Source: Bacillota bacterium
GTDB lineage: Bacteria; Bacillota; Clostridia; Lachnospirales; Lachnospiraceae
DNA: 64,000 nt
Assembly: GCA_030526045.1 (NCBI GenBank)
Contig: JAUNDN010000001.1
Location: 15,073-79,072, forward strand
Direction of reading: 5' to 3'
Below, piece by piece: positions 9,042 to 16,933 of the stretch (positions are counted from its first letter, which is position 1; the number at the start of each line of letters is the position of its first letter). The notes beneath the pieces were generated by a model that did no database searches, was not told the DNA's origin, and was given only the letters and a program-made list of their open reading frames with translations. Both the position numbers and the translations under genes were made by a program.

Positions 9042-10547
9042 TCAATTATGCTGAAATATTTCATACAGCTTTTCAAAAACACTCTTTTCCACAATAAAAA
9101 TATCATGAAGATCATCCTTACGAACAGCCAGATAATCCTCTTCTTTGCCAAGCGTATATTTTTCGTCATCCCACTCTGTGAATAGTTTGACCCTGTGATC
9201 CAGCTGCTTGACGTAGACAAAGTTTTCTCCGTTTGTCACGCAGGCCCTCGCATAAGGAATCAGGGAATGATTTTTCCCCTCCACCACATCCTTGACCGTA
9301 GGCGCATATTCCCCCTGAAACGAATAGGGTTCTTCCAAAACATGATAGTTCTTTTCAAATTTTTGTTTTTTTAGAGGATAGACCTCTCCCTTAACCCCTA
9401 TCATAATATAAATATCATCCCGGATCTCAACGTCAAGATCTCCCTCCAGTGTACGAATGGAAACCATTGTTCCCGGTTTAAAAACATCTGTTGCTCTTAC
9501 AAAGCCTATCGGTAGTTTTTTCTTTTTGCAGATCAACATATCCGATAAATCAATCTCATATTCCTTTGCATGAATAATCTGAATATCATCAAAATAATCA
9601 TCTAAGCGCCACTTCAGGAAATCGGCAATCTTCTTATCATCTCCCCACTCCTTATATATTTTGTTAAGGAGTTCCATCTGAATAAAACCACCTGCTTTCT
9701 CCAGATGTCCGCCACCGGAACCAATACCCTCTGTAATAAACTCTGCCAGTTCGCTTGCCTTCACTTCCTTAATGCAGCTTCTCACTGACAGTTTGATGCC
9801 AAAAGGAAGGACACTGTATACCAAACAGGTATCCACTGTGTCAACCTCCAGCATCATATCACTGATAATTCCGAGAATATTCGGATCACAAGGCTTCGCC
9901 TCCACGACTGCATAGCGGTAGGTCTCATTATATTCATAACCAAGCAACGCATTTCCGGCAATCTCCAGCTCCTTCAGGGAAAGATTGGCATTTCTGAAAC
10001 GGGTCACCATAGAGCGCTCAAAGACTGCATCATCACGTAAATCCTTGTCAAGCGGATGAAAGATTTCTGTGAAATTATTCGTATCCGTCATCAAGCCATA
10101 GTAAAGTGCAGTGGCAAGCCTCTTATCTTCATTTAGATCGATTCCCTCACTTTGTAAAAGCTCTCGCACCACAGTCGAGCATGCACCGAGATTACTTCGC
10201 ACTTCATTCAGCTTTGGCAATTTCCCAGCCACCTGATGATGATCAATGACTGCAACCGTCTTTGCCGGGAAACGGGTTACGTTCCCTTCTCCGTATTGGC
10301 AATCGACAGTAATTAACAGCTGGGCCTCCTCAAGCTCCTCAACATATTCAATCGGAATCTTTAATTCCGTTACCATCAAAACCAGGTTGGTCTTCTGAAT
10401 CGGAAATTTACCACCATAAATCAGCCGTACATTTTTGCCTTTCTTTCGCAGATAGCTGTACACCCCAAAACCGCTTGCAATCGCATCCGGATTGTCATGA
10501 CATTGCACGATAATTTGCTCATACTCTAAAAGCTCCCTTAAATGCAT
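9042..10547 (-). CDS. DHH-family phosphoesterase with uncharacterised C-terminal extension
   Basis: The N-terminal ~320 residues match DHH phosphoesterases: motif I region QCHDNPDAIASGFG (~15-28), VDCQYGEGN (~80), the signature DHH in VIDHHQVAG (~105), a later TDTNNF segment, and a glycine-rich GIGSGGGHLEKAGG near 275 typical of DHHA1. Such enzymes cleave small nucleotides, cyclic dinucleotides or nanoRNA. Related proteins usually read HDNPDADAIAS or HDNPDPDAIAS at motif I; here two residues, including one metal-binding Asp, appear to be missing. Residues ~330-501 match nothing I recognise. It lies between the hisS terminator and the ABC operon, 23 bases before the ATPase start. Confidence 0.82.
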   Translation of the reverse strand: MHLRELLEYEQIIVQCHDNPDAIASGFGVYSYLRKKGKNVRLIYGGKFPIQKTNLVLMVTELKIPIEYVEELEEAQLLITVDCQYGEGNVTRFPAKTVAVIDHHQVAGKLPKLNEVRSNLGACSTVVRELLQSEGIDLNEDKRLATALYYGLMTDTNNFTEIFHPLDKDLRDDAVFERSMVTRFRNANLSLKELEIAGNALLGYEYNETYRYAVVEAKPCDPNILGIISDMMLEVDTVDTCLVYSVLPFGIKLSVRSCIKEVKASELAEFITEGIGSGGGHLEKAGGFIQMELLNKIYKEWGDDKKIADFLKWRLDDYFDDIQIIHAKEYEIDLSDMLICKKKKLPIGFVRATDVFKPGTMVSIRTLEGDLDVEIRDDIYIMIGVKGEVYPLKKQKFEKNYHVLEEPYSFQGEYAPTVKDVVEGKNHSLIPYARACVTNGENFVYVKQLDHRVKLFTEWDDEKYTLGKEEDYLAVRKDDLHDIFIVEKSVFEKLYEIFQHN

Positions 10548-10576
10548 GTTTGCTTTTTCCTCTTTTCTTTTGTTTA

Positions 10577-10605
10577 AAAGGGGAAGCGAGCATTGCTTCC
10601 CCTTT
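10577..10605 (-). terminator. hisS terminator
   Basis: Arms AAAGGGGAAGC (10577-10587) and GCTTCCCCTTT (10595-10605) form an 11-bp stem, followed by a T-run on the minus strand. It lies just beyond the hisS stop. Only about 30 bases separate it from the DHH start, so that gene depends on read-through or a very compact promoter. Confidence 0.85.
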
Positions 10606-10619
10606 ACTCCCGTCTGTCT

Positions 10620-11879
10620 TTACTTAAGCGGGTTTTTATAAAATTCCCGGAACTGTGTATATCCTTCCTTGCCAAGCTGTTCCTTCTGGAATTTCTTATT
10701 CTTATTCATACGCACCACAAGGACCTGGTTCCCTTCTTCGCGCTCCTCCTGTGCTTTTGCAATCACCTTGCAAAGCTCATCACCGGGAAGTCCCTTTTCC
10801 AGCAGATAAGCAACCTTCTGTGGCTGCTCCGGTATCATGAAGCCGCTTTCCATCAGAAGAAGAATGATTCTTTCAAAGCCGATAGAAAAGCCGCATGCCG
10901 GTACATCATTTCCGGTAAACTTTCCAACCATCTTATCGTATCTGCCGCCACCGCCGCAGCTTCCGCCGAATTCAGGCATGGCAATCTCAAAGATCGTTCC
11001 CGTATAATATGACATTCCCCTCACGAGAGTGGGGTCAAATACCAACTCAAATTCTGCGTTTTTCGTGGCGTTCACGCTTTCCATGATTTCCTGAAGGCTC
11101 ACCTTCACCTCATCCTCAAGGAAATCACCCAGTTCTTCTGCCAGGTAAATCAACCCGTTCGAAGCACTTTCTATTCCCTTAAACAGGGCAAGATACTTCT
11201 CTACGCTTTCCTTGGCGAATCCGCTTTCCAAAAGCTCCGCTTCTACGCCGTCAAGTCCGATCTTATCCATTTTATCCAGTGTAATAAAGACACTGTCATA
11301 GGATTCTTCCGGGAAACCGCTGTATGCTGCCATTGCCTTCAGGATTCTTCTCTCGTTGATCCTAATCTGAAAATTCTTAAAGCCCAGACGACCAAGCGTA
11401 GTCGTGGTTGCAAGAATCAGTTCAATCTCTGCCAGATTGGAAGGCTCTCCCAGAATATCAATATCGCACTGCATAAACTGGCGGTAGCGTCCTCTCTGCG
11501 GCCTGTCTGCACGCCATACGTTCCCCATCTGAAGTGCCTTAAAGGGGGAGGGCAGCTCATTTGCATGATTGGAATAATAGCGAACCAACGGCACCGTCAG
11601 GTCATAACGCAGTCCGCCGTCCACCAGATCCTTCTCACTCTCTGCTGTTTCCAGATTCAGCTTCTCTCCTCTTTTTAGGATCTTAAAGATCAGCTTTTCA
11701 TTCTCTCCACCCTGTTTATTGCTGAGGTTTTCAATATTCTCCACACAAGGTGTCTCTATCGAAGTAAATCCAAATTTTCCATAGGTCTCCTTAATCACAC
11801 TGATTACATAATCACGAATCTGCATTTCCTCCGGTAAAATATCCTTCATACCGGTAACCGGCTTCTTACTTAATGCCAT
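10620..11879 (-). CDS. hisS: Histidine--tRNA ligase
   Basis: This 419-residue class II synthetase charges tRNA-His. Motif 1 lies near the N-terminus (GFTSIETPCVEN), motif 2 in GNVWRADRPQRGRYRQFMQ, and motif 3 near GGRYDKMVGKF...CGFSIGFERI. The C-terminal anticodon-binding domain is short but present. It begins at an ATG preceded by GGAACAGGAG. A housekeeping-type promoter and a strong terminator bracket it, so it appears monocistronic. No T-box leader is seen; the leader is only about 30 nt. Confidence 0.97.
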   Translation of the reverse strand: MALSKKPVTGMKDILPEEMQIRDYVISVIKETYGKFGFTSIETPCVENIENLSNKQGGENEKLIFKILKRGEKLNLETAESEKDLVDGGLRYDLTVPLVRYYSNHANELPSPFKALQMGNVWRADRPQRGRYRQFMQCDIDILGEPSNLAEIELILATTTTLGRLGFKNFQIRINERRILKAMAAYSGFPEESYDSVFITLDKMDKIGLDGVEAELLESGFAKESVEKYLALFKGIESASNGLIYLAEELGDFLEDEVKVSLQEIMESVNATKNAEFELVFDPTLVRGMSYYTGTIFEIAMPEFGGSCGGGGRYDKMVGKFTGNDVPACGFSIGFERIILLLMESGFMIPEQPQKVAYLLEKGLPGDELCKVIAKAQEEREEGNQVLVVRMNKNKKFQKEQLGKEGYTQFREFYKNPLK

Positions 11880-11915
11880 AACTCATACTCCTGTTCCTTT
11901 TCATAATCTGTTGTC

Positions 11916-11944
11916 ATTCTATACTTTTTTGCGCTATATTGCAA
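11916..11944 (-). promoter_or_regulatory. Putative hisS promoter
   Basis: On the minus strand, TTGCAA (11939-11944) and TAGAAT (11916-11921) are 17 bases apart. It is back to back with the aroF promoter. Confidence 0.6.
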
Positions 11945-11995
11945 GTTGTATCGTAATCTCTTTCGACAAATCCGTGGTTTTTACACGCTTTTTTC

Positions 11996-12024
11996 TTGCA
12001 CTCCTTTTTTTTCTATATTATAAT
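11996..12024 (+). promoter_or_regulatory. Putative aroF promoter
   Basis: TTGCAC (11996-12001), a 17-base spacer and a perfect TATAAT (12019-12024). The transcript would start about 25 bases before the AGGAGG site. Confidence 0.7.
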
Positions 12025-12054
12025 GAACAAGGTTATTTTGAGGAGGAAAATATT

Positions 12055-13083
12055 ATGTCTTTTGAATTTATAAAGAAGCTTCCCACACCGGATGAGATCA
12101 AGGAACAGTTTCCCCTTCCTAAGGAACTGGCACAGCTCAAAATGGAACGGGATGCCGAGATCCGGGATGTGATCACGGGAAAAAGTAACAAATTTCTTGT
12201 CATCATCGGTCCCTGCTCTGCCGATAATGAAGATGCGGTCTGCGATTATATTTCAAGACTCGCTAAGGTAAACGAAAAGGTAAAGGACAAGCTGATCCTG
12301 ATTCCCAGAATCTATACCAATAAGCCAAGAACCACAGGAGAAGGCTACAAGGGAATTGTCCATCAGCCGGATCCCGAAAAGAAATCCGATTTCCTTGCCG
12401 GACTGATTGCCATGCGCAAAATGCACATTCGTGCCATTGCCGAATCCGGACTGACTGCCGCAGATGAAATGCTCTATCCGGATAACTGGGGATATGTGTC
12501 CGACATTTTATCTTACGTCGCCATCGGTGCACGTTCCGTTGAGGATCAGCAGCATCGAATCGTGGTAAGCGGCTTTGATGTTCCTGCCGGAATGAAGAAT
12601 CCTACCAGCGGTGATCTGACGGTTATGCTGAACTCTGTTTATGCCGCCCAGCATCCCCATTCCTTCATTTACAGAGGATGGGAGGTACAGACGCAGGGAA
12701 ATGAGCTTGCTCATACCATTCTTCGCGGCGCAACCAACAAGCATGGCAGAAATCTTCCCAACTATCACTATGAGGATCTGAATTTGTTACTCTCACTCTA
12801 TAATGAACGGGACTTAAAGCATCCTGCCACACTGATTGATGCAAATCACAGTAATTCCAATAAGGAATTTTCACAGCAGATCCGTATCGTAAAAGAGGTT
12901 ATGCACAGCCGAAAGCTGAATTCCGACATTCATCAGCTGGTAAAGGGTGTCATGATTGAAAGCTATATTGAGGAGGGCTGTCAGAAGGTAGGCGGCGGTA
13001 TTTACGGCAAGTCCATTACCGATCCCTGTCTTGGCTGGGAAGCCTCCGAGCAACTCATTTATGATATTGCAGAATATGAATAA
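12055..13083 (+). CDS. aroF: 3-deoxy-7-phosphoheptulonate (DAHP) synthase, class I
   Basis: The 342-residue length fits AroF/AroG/AroH-type enzymes, which condense phosphoenolpyruvate with erythrose 4-phosphate as the first step of the shikimate pathway. Landmarks include IIGPCSADN (~45), RIYTNKPRTTGEGYKG (~85), RSVEDQQHR and TLIDANHSNSNKEF late in the chain. Which aromatic amino acid inhibits it cannot be read from the sequence. I chose the ATG at 12055, preceded by AGGAGG; an upstream in-frame start at 11911 would lie before the promoter. It stands alone between its own promoter and terminator. The symbol could equally be aroG or aroH. Confidence 0.93.
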   Translation: MSFEFIKKLPTPDEIKEQFPLPKELAQLKMERDAEIRDVITGKSNKFLVIIGPCSADNEDAVCDYISRLAKVNEKVKDKLILIPRIYTNKPRTTGEGYKGIVHQPDPEKKSDFLAGLIAMRKMHIRAIAESGLTAADEMLYPDNWGYVSDILSYVAIGARSVEDQQHRIVVSGFDVPAGMKNPTSGDLTVMLNSVYAAQHPHSFIYRGWEVQTQGNELAHTILRGATNKHGRNLPNYHYEDLNLLLSLYNERDLKHPATLIDANHSNSNKEFSQQIRIVKEVMHSRKLNSDIHQLVKGVMIESYIEEGCQKVGGGIYGKSITDPCLGWEASEQLIYDIAEYE

Positions 13084-13086
13084 TGG

Positions 13087-13116
13087 AAAGGACATCGGCT
13101 GCTTCCGATGTCCTTT
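13087..13116. terminator. Terminator between aroF and xerD (bidirectional)
   Basis: Arms AAAGGACATCGG (13087-13098) and CCGATGTCCTTT (13105-13116) form a 12-bp stem with a six-base loop. T-runs follow on the plus strand and, more weakly, on the minus strand. It serves two convergent genes. Confidence 0.9.
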
Positions 13117-13126
13117 TATCATTCTC

Positions 13127-14011
13127 TTAATGTCTGGGATGTGCTTTCGCATATACCTCTCTTAATCTGTTCCGATTCATATTCACATAGATCTGTGTTG
13201 TGGAAATATCGGAATGTCCAAGCATTTCCTGTACACTTCTTAAATCCGCACCATTCTCCACAAGATGTGCTGCGAAAGAATGTCGCAGTGTATGCGGTGT
13301 AATATCTGCCACAATCCCCGCCTTCTTGGCATAATACTTGATCAGCTTCCAAAAGCCCTGCCGGCTCATCGGCTGTCCGGAGCAGTTTGCAAACAGGTAT
13401 TCCGAATCCGCATCCGAAATCATTGATGCTCGTGTTCCCTCCAGATAACGGATCAAAGCACTTTTGGCTTCATTTCCGAAAGGAATTACCCTTTCCTTTC
13501 CGCTATCCTTGCACACAATATACCCCATCTGTAAATTTACATCCGAAAGCTTCAACGTAATCAGTTCGGTGACCCTGATTCCTGTAGCATACAAGAGTTC
13601 AAGCATTGCTTTATCCCGAATTTCCTTAGGGGTATCTCCGGAGGGCTGTTCCAGAAGTCTTACCACTTCATCTGTAGATAGAATTTCAGGCATCTTCTTT
13701 TCAATCTTCGGTGCATGAAGCGTTTCTGCCACATCCTCTGCCACCATGCCTTCCTTACACATATAATGGTAAAAGGCTTTCAGAGATGCAATGTTTCTTG
13801 AAATGGTAGCTGCAGAGAACTTGTTTTTCTCAAGATATAGGATATAGGAATTCAGATTGGTAGAAGTAATCTTACGCACATCCTCTATCCCCTGTTCCTC
13901 CAGATAATTCTTCACCTTAACAAGATCTCTTCTATAGGACATCTCTGTATTTTCAGAGGTTTTCTTAATATTATGTAAATAAATCATGAATGCATTGATT
14001 TCATTTTCCAT
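13127..14011 (-). CDS. xerD: Tyrosine recombinase, XerD-like
   Basis: The 294-residue length is that of XerC/XerD chromosome-dimer resolvases. All six catalytic positions are visible: Arg146 (TGIRVTE), Lys171/172, His240 and Arg243 (HTLRHSF), His266 (GHSDI) and Tyr275 (TTQIY). The N-terminal core-binding domain covers residues 1-100. Nothing nearby looks like an integrated element, and the protein resembles housekeeping XerD rather than phage integrases. I chose the ATG at 14011 as the conserved N-terminus; the ribosome site is mediocre (GGGGAG at about 15 bases). The alternative start at 14080 adds 23 unlikely residues. Confidence 0.88.
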   Translation of the reverse strand: MENEINAFMIYLHNIKKTSENTEMSYRRDLVKVKNYLEEQGIEDVRKITSTNLNSYILYLEKNKFSAATISRNIASLKAFYHYMCKEGMVAEDVAETLHAPKIEKKMPEILSTDEVVRLLEQPSGDTPKEIRDKAMLELLYATGIRVTELITLKLSDVNLQMGYIVCKDSGKERVIPFGNEAKSALIRYLEGTRASMISDADSEYLFANCSGQPMSRQGFWKLIKYYAKKAGIVADITPHTLRHSFAAHLVENGADLRSVQEMLGHSDISTTQIYVNMNRNRLREVYAKAHPRH

Positions 14012-14191
14012 GCTCTTTGGTGCTTCTCCCCACCTGTTATTTCGTTTACATAAACAGTGTCTAGGTATCATTATAAGCAAGATTCATGAGAAAAGCAAAT
14101 GCATTTTTTGCCCATTTTATGCGGATTTTCATGATTTTTCGCCAAAAATACAACATATCGAAAATTCCAAATTATGTTAATACTACATATT

Positions 14192-14220
14192 GTAAAAAAA
14201 TTTTTTCAAAAAATTTTTAC
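14192..14220. other. AT-only palindrome over the spoIIM stop codon
   Basis: A 29-bp near-perfect inverted repeat runs from GTAAAAA to TTTTTAC with an inner TTTTTT-C-AAAAAA core. It overlaps the last four codons and the stop of spoIIM. On the minus strand it ends in a T-run, so it may act as a weak terminator. The stem is almost free of G-C pairs. Confidence 0.4.
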
Positions 14221-14811
14221 CAGGTCCGTAATCAATATTGGGTTTACATAACTTTCAAGTATGCAGCCTACCAGCGTTACAAACAAGATCCATAGCAAAG
14301 AACCGCCACTTCGCAAAATAGTCTGATTTCTATTCTTTCCGTAAGCAAATGCCATTCTTCCCGTTCCATGTATCCTGCCATAATTTTCGCTGCACCATCC
14401 AAGCAGCATAATTCCTGCGGGAATTAAGAGACACTGATGCGGAAACATGCTACCCAGGATCAGCAAAAGTCCCTTGAGCCCGTAGCGGATCACGGCTGCG
14501 GTTATCAGCATTCCCGTCAGAATCCCCTGCCAGGAAACCACCGCATAAACACTGATCATCCCTAACGCTGTTGTGGAAAGCAACAGCAATAATGCAAATG
14601 AACCCATCCGTTGCTTTAGGACATACCCAAAAAATCTGCCCCCGTCAATTTCTACATACTTTAATCTGTTCATGGAAGAAGCACTGAAAATCCCTTCCTC
14701 CCCAAGAAGCCGGTCGCTTCCAAAGTTCATAAGCAATACTCCTGAAAGAAAGCTGCCCAGGAAAAGATAGAACCAAATTGTATAGATTCTGCTTTTTTCA
14801 TCCTTTCCCAT
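14206..14811 (-). CDS. spoIIM: Stage II sporulation protein M
   Basis: The 201-residue integral membrane protein has about five hydrophobic segments and the SpoIIM-family ending around LESYVNPILI. In Bacillus, SpoIIM works with SpoIID and SpoIIP in peptidoglycan degradation that drives membrane migration during engulfment; the same role is expected here. It starts at an ATG preceded by AGGAGG and stands between xerD and the Nudix gene, a neighbourhood common in Clostridia. No sigma-E promoter was confidently found upstream. Confidence 0.88.
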   Translation of the reverse strand: MGKDEKSRIYTIWFYLFLGSFLSGVLLMNFGSDRLLGEEGIFSASSMNRLKYVEIDGGRFFGYVLKQRMGSFALLLLLSTTALGMISVYAVVSWQGILTGMLITAAVIRYGLKGLLLILGSMFPHQCLLIPAGIMLLGWCSENYGRIHGTGRMAFAYGKNRNQTILRSGGSLLWILFVTLVGCILESYVNPILITDLVKIF

Positions 14812-14848
14812 TTTCTCCTCCTGTTATTGCTTTCCTTCATATATATGA

Positions 14849-14880
14849 AAAACAGGCAGCTACTATGCACTGCCTGTTCA
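14849..14880 (-). terminator. Terminator downstream of the Nudix gene
   Basis: Arms AACAGGCAG (14851-14859) and CTGCCTGTT (14870-14878) pair, followed by TTTTTC on the minus strand. It separates the Nudix gene from spoIIM. Confidence 0.8.
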
Positions 14881-14887
14881 AAATCTG

Positions 14888-15424
14888 TTATTTCAAATAT
14901 TTATCCTTGTATGCCAAGATTGCCGCAACTGTCTTAGAATCCTGAATTTCTCCTGCATAAATCATCCTCGTCAGTTCTTCCACCGTGTAAGCAGCCGTCT
15001 GAACAAATTCATCCTCGTCCAAATGCTGCTGTCCCGAGACTAAATGATCCGCCACATAGATATCGATCTTCTCATTGCAAAATGCTACGGTGGTACGAAT
15101 ACTGAGCAGCAATTCCAAATGGTCGGAAGTGTATCCGGTCTCCTCCGAAAGCTCTCTTGCCGCCGCATCCCTTGTCGGCTCCATTGGATTCTGCAGACCT
15201 CCTGCCGGAATTTCAATTGTGTACCTATCCAGTGCATTTCGAAATTGCTTTACCATGATAAGTCTTCCCTGCGTATCTACAGGAACGACTGCCGCTGCAC
15301 CGTTATGCTTAATGAAATCCCATTTTGCAATATTGCCGTTTGGCACCTTTATGGTATCCTGATAATAGTCAATGATTGCACCGTGCGCAACCAGATCTCT
15401 GGACAATCTTTTAAACTCTTCCAT
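14888..15424 (-). CDS. Nudix hydrolase, probable ADP-ribose pyrophosphatase
   Basis: The 178-residue protein carries a perfect Nudix box at about 76-98: Gly, five residues, Glu, seven residues, then RELSEETGY. The preceding TIEIPAGGL segment is typical of ADP-ribose pyrophosphatases (NudF type), which hydrolyse ADP-ribose to AMP and ribose 5-phosphate. Exact substrate is inferred. The start ATG follows GAGAGGA. It may be transcribed with the aminotransferase gene 55 bases upstream. Confidence 0.88.
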   Translation of the reverse strand: MEEFKRLSRDLVAHGAIIDYYQDTIKVPNGNIAKWDFIKHNGAAAVVPVDTQGRLIMVKQFRNALDRYTIEIPAGGLQNPMEPTRDAAARELSEETGYTSDHLELLLSIRTTVAFCNEKIDIYVADHLVSGQQHLDEDEFVQTAAYTVEELTRMIYAGEIQDSKTVAAILAYKDKYLK

Positions 15425-15479
15425 GATAAATCCTCTCTAAATCCTCTCATCGGCCCAAACAGCCGTTAAATCCTTATGC

Positions 15480-16763
15480 CTACTGTGCCAACAGTTTCTC
15501 TACACTGACAAGCTTCACGCAGAGCACAAATAAATCTGTGGCCAATGCCAATTCCTGCTCTGAAGGGAAGGTCGGTGCAATACGGATATTGCTGTCAGCA
15601 GGATCCTTCTTATAGGGATAAGTAGCGCCGGCACCGGTCAGCACCACCCCTGCTTCCTTACACCTTTCTACAATTGCCTTTGCACAGCCCTCCATACTTT
15701 CAAAGGAAATAAAGTAACCGCCGTTCGGCTTTGTCCAGGAACCAATAGAAAGACCACCAAGTTCCCTTTCAAGCACAGCAAGCACTGCCTCAAATTTCGG
15801 GCGCATGATTGCAGCATGCTTCTTCATATGCTCCTTCATTCCGTCAATATTCTTAAAATATCTTACATGGCGAAGCTGATTGAGCTTATCATAGCCGATT
15901 GTCTGTATCGTCATGGTTTTCTTAAAGAAATCCAAATTTGCCTTGGAGGATGCAACTGCAGAAATACCACTGCCGGCAAAGGTCACCTTGGAGGTCGAGC
16001 AGAACTCGTATACCATATCCGGATTTCCGGCTTTCTCACACTCACCTAAAATTTCCAGAAGTGCATCGCTCTTATCCTCATATAAGTCATGAATCACATA
16101 GGCATTATCCCAGAAAATTCTGAAATCCTCAGCTGCCGGTTTCAAAGCTGCAAAGCGCCTTACTGTCTCATCCGAGTAGGTATATCCCTGGGGATTGGAA
16201 TATTTAGGCACACACCAGATTCCCTTAACAGCAGGATCGCTATTGACATATTTCTCAACCAGATCCATATCCGGTCCCTGCTGCGTCATGGGAATGTTGA
16301 TCATTTCAATACCAAACTGCTCCGTAATGGCAAAATGCCTGTCATATCCCGGTACCGGGCAAAGGAACTTCACCTGATCCAGCTTACACCAAGGTGTACT
16401 TCCAAGAACTCCAAAAATCATGGACCGTGCAATTGTATCGTACATAATATTCAGGCTTGCATTTCCGCAAACGATCACCTGATCTGCCGTAACACCCAGC
16501 ATATCGGCCATCAGCTTCTTCGCTTCGGGAATTCCGTCCAGAAGTCCATAGTTTCTGCAATCAACTCCTGCCTCTGTCTTAACGTCAGAAGCTGAGTTAA
16601 GAGCATCTAGAAAATCCATTTCCATGTCCAGCTGTGATGCTGCCGGTTTTCCCCTGGACATATCAAGCTTTAATCCTTTTGCTTTCACGTCCTCGTATTG
16701 ATGAGCCAGTTCCTCCTTCAGCGCAAGCAACTCTTCTCTGCTCATTTCCTTGTATGCCTTCAT
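15480..16763 (-). CDS. Aspartate aminotransferase, AspT-type fold-I PLP enzyme
   Basis: The 427-residue chain resembles the actinobacterial AspT-type subgroup (MocR-like aminotransferase domain), including an N-terminal LKLDMSRGKPA motif and a DLYEDK region. The PLP lysine is Lys259 in STSKVTFAGSG; the cofactor-binding Asn-Ala-Tyr lies in WDNAYVIHDL. The expected reaction interconverts aspartate and oxaloacetate with glutamate. A consensus-like promoter and a palindrome at the likely start point precede it, and AGGAGG precedes the ATG. Substrate could differ, since this subgroup is little characterised in Clostridia. Confidence 0.85.
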   Translation of the reverse strand: MKAYKEMSREELLALKEELAHQYEDVKAKGLKLDMSRGKPAASQLDMEMDFLDALNSASDVKTEAGVDCRNYGLLDGIPEAKKLMADMLGVTADQVIVCGNASLNIMYDTIARSMIFGVLGSTPWCKLDQVKFLCPVPGYDRHFAITEQFGIEMINIPMTQQGPDMDLVEKYVNSDPAVKGIWCVPKYSNPQGYTYSDETVRRFAALKPAAEDFRIFWDNAYVIHDLYEDKSDALLEILGECEKAGNPDMVYEFCSTSKVTFAGSGISAVASSKANLDFFKKTMTIQTIGYDKLNQLRHVRYFKNIDGMKEHMKKHAAIMRPKFEAVLAVLERELGGLSIGSWTKPNGGYFISFESMEGCAKAIVERCKEAGVVLTGAGATYPYKKDPADSNIRIAPTFPSEQELALATDLFVLCVKLVSVEKLLAQ

Positions 16764-16800
16764 GGTGAATCTTCCTCCTAAACTTCAACTGTGTAGTATC

Positions 16801-16825
16801 GTTGGATAATTGTATACAATCCAAC
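16801..16825. promoter_or_regulatory. Palindrome at the aminotransferase transcription start (possible operator)
   Basis: Outer arms GTTGGAT and ATCCAAC enclose an inner TTGTATACAA. The 25-bp element lies just downstream of the -10 box, over or next to the predicted start site, where a repressor could act. It could instead form a short 5' leader hairpin. Confidence 0.4.
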
Positions 16826-16834
16826 ATCCATATT

Positions 16835-16863
16835 ATTTTACTATATTGCATCTTTCCTAACAA
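16835..16863 (-). promoter_or_regulatory. Putative aminotransferase promoter
   Basis: TTGTTA (16858-16863) and TAAAAT (16835-16840) with a 17-base spacer on the minus strand. Confidence 0.55.
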
Positions 16864-16881
16864 GGCTTTTTTCACAAAACA

Positions 16882-16911
16882 TTTCCCGAATATTTTTACA
16901 TATTCGGGAAT
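16882..16911 (-). terminator. Terminator of the GGDEF gene
   Basis: Arms TTCCCGAATA (16883-16892) and TATTCGGGAA (16901-16910) form a 10-bp stem, with ATGTTTTG following on the minus strand. Confidence 0.75.
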
Positions 16912-16933
16912 TTTTCAGAAAACTTTCACAAAT

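Noticed and set aside
11880..11945. Possible T-box leader for hisS
   Set aside because: The predicted transcript start leaves only about 30 bases, far too short for a T-box, and no T-box signature is seen.
13127..14011. xerD-like gene as the integrase of a mobile element
   Set aside because: Length and residues match housekeeping XerD, and no attachment repeats, phage genes or tRNA lie nearby.
16089..16595. 168-codon plus-strand frame antisense to the aminotransferase gene
   Set aside because: It is the mirror of a strongly conserved enzyme, has Cys/His/Ile-rich composition and lacks its own ribosome site.
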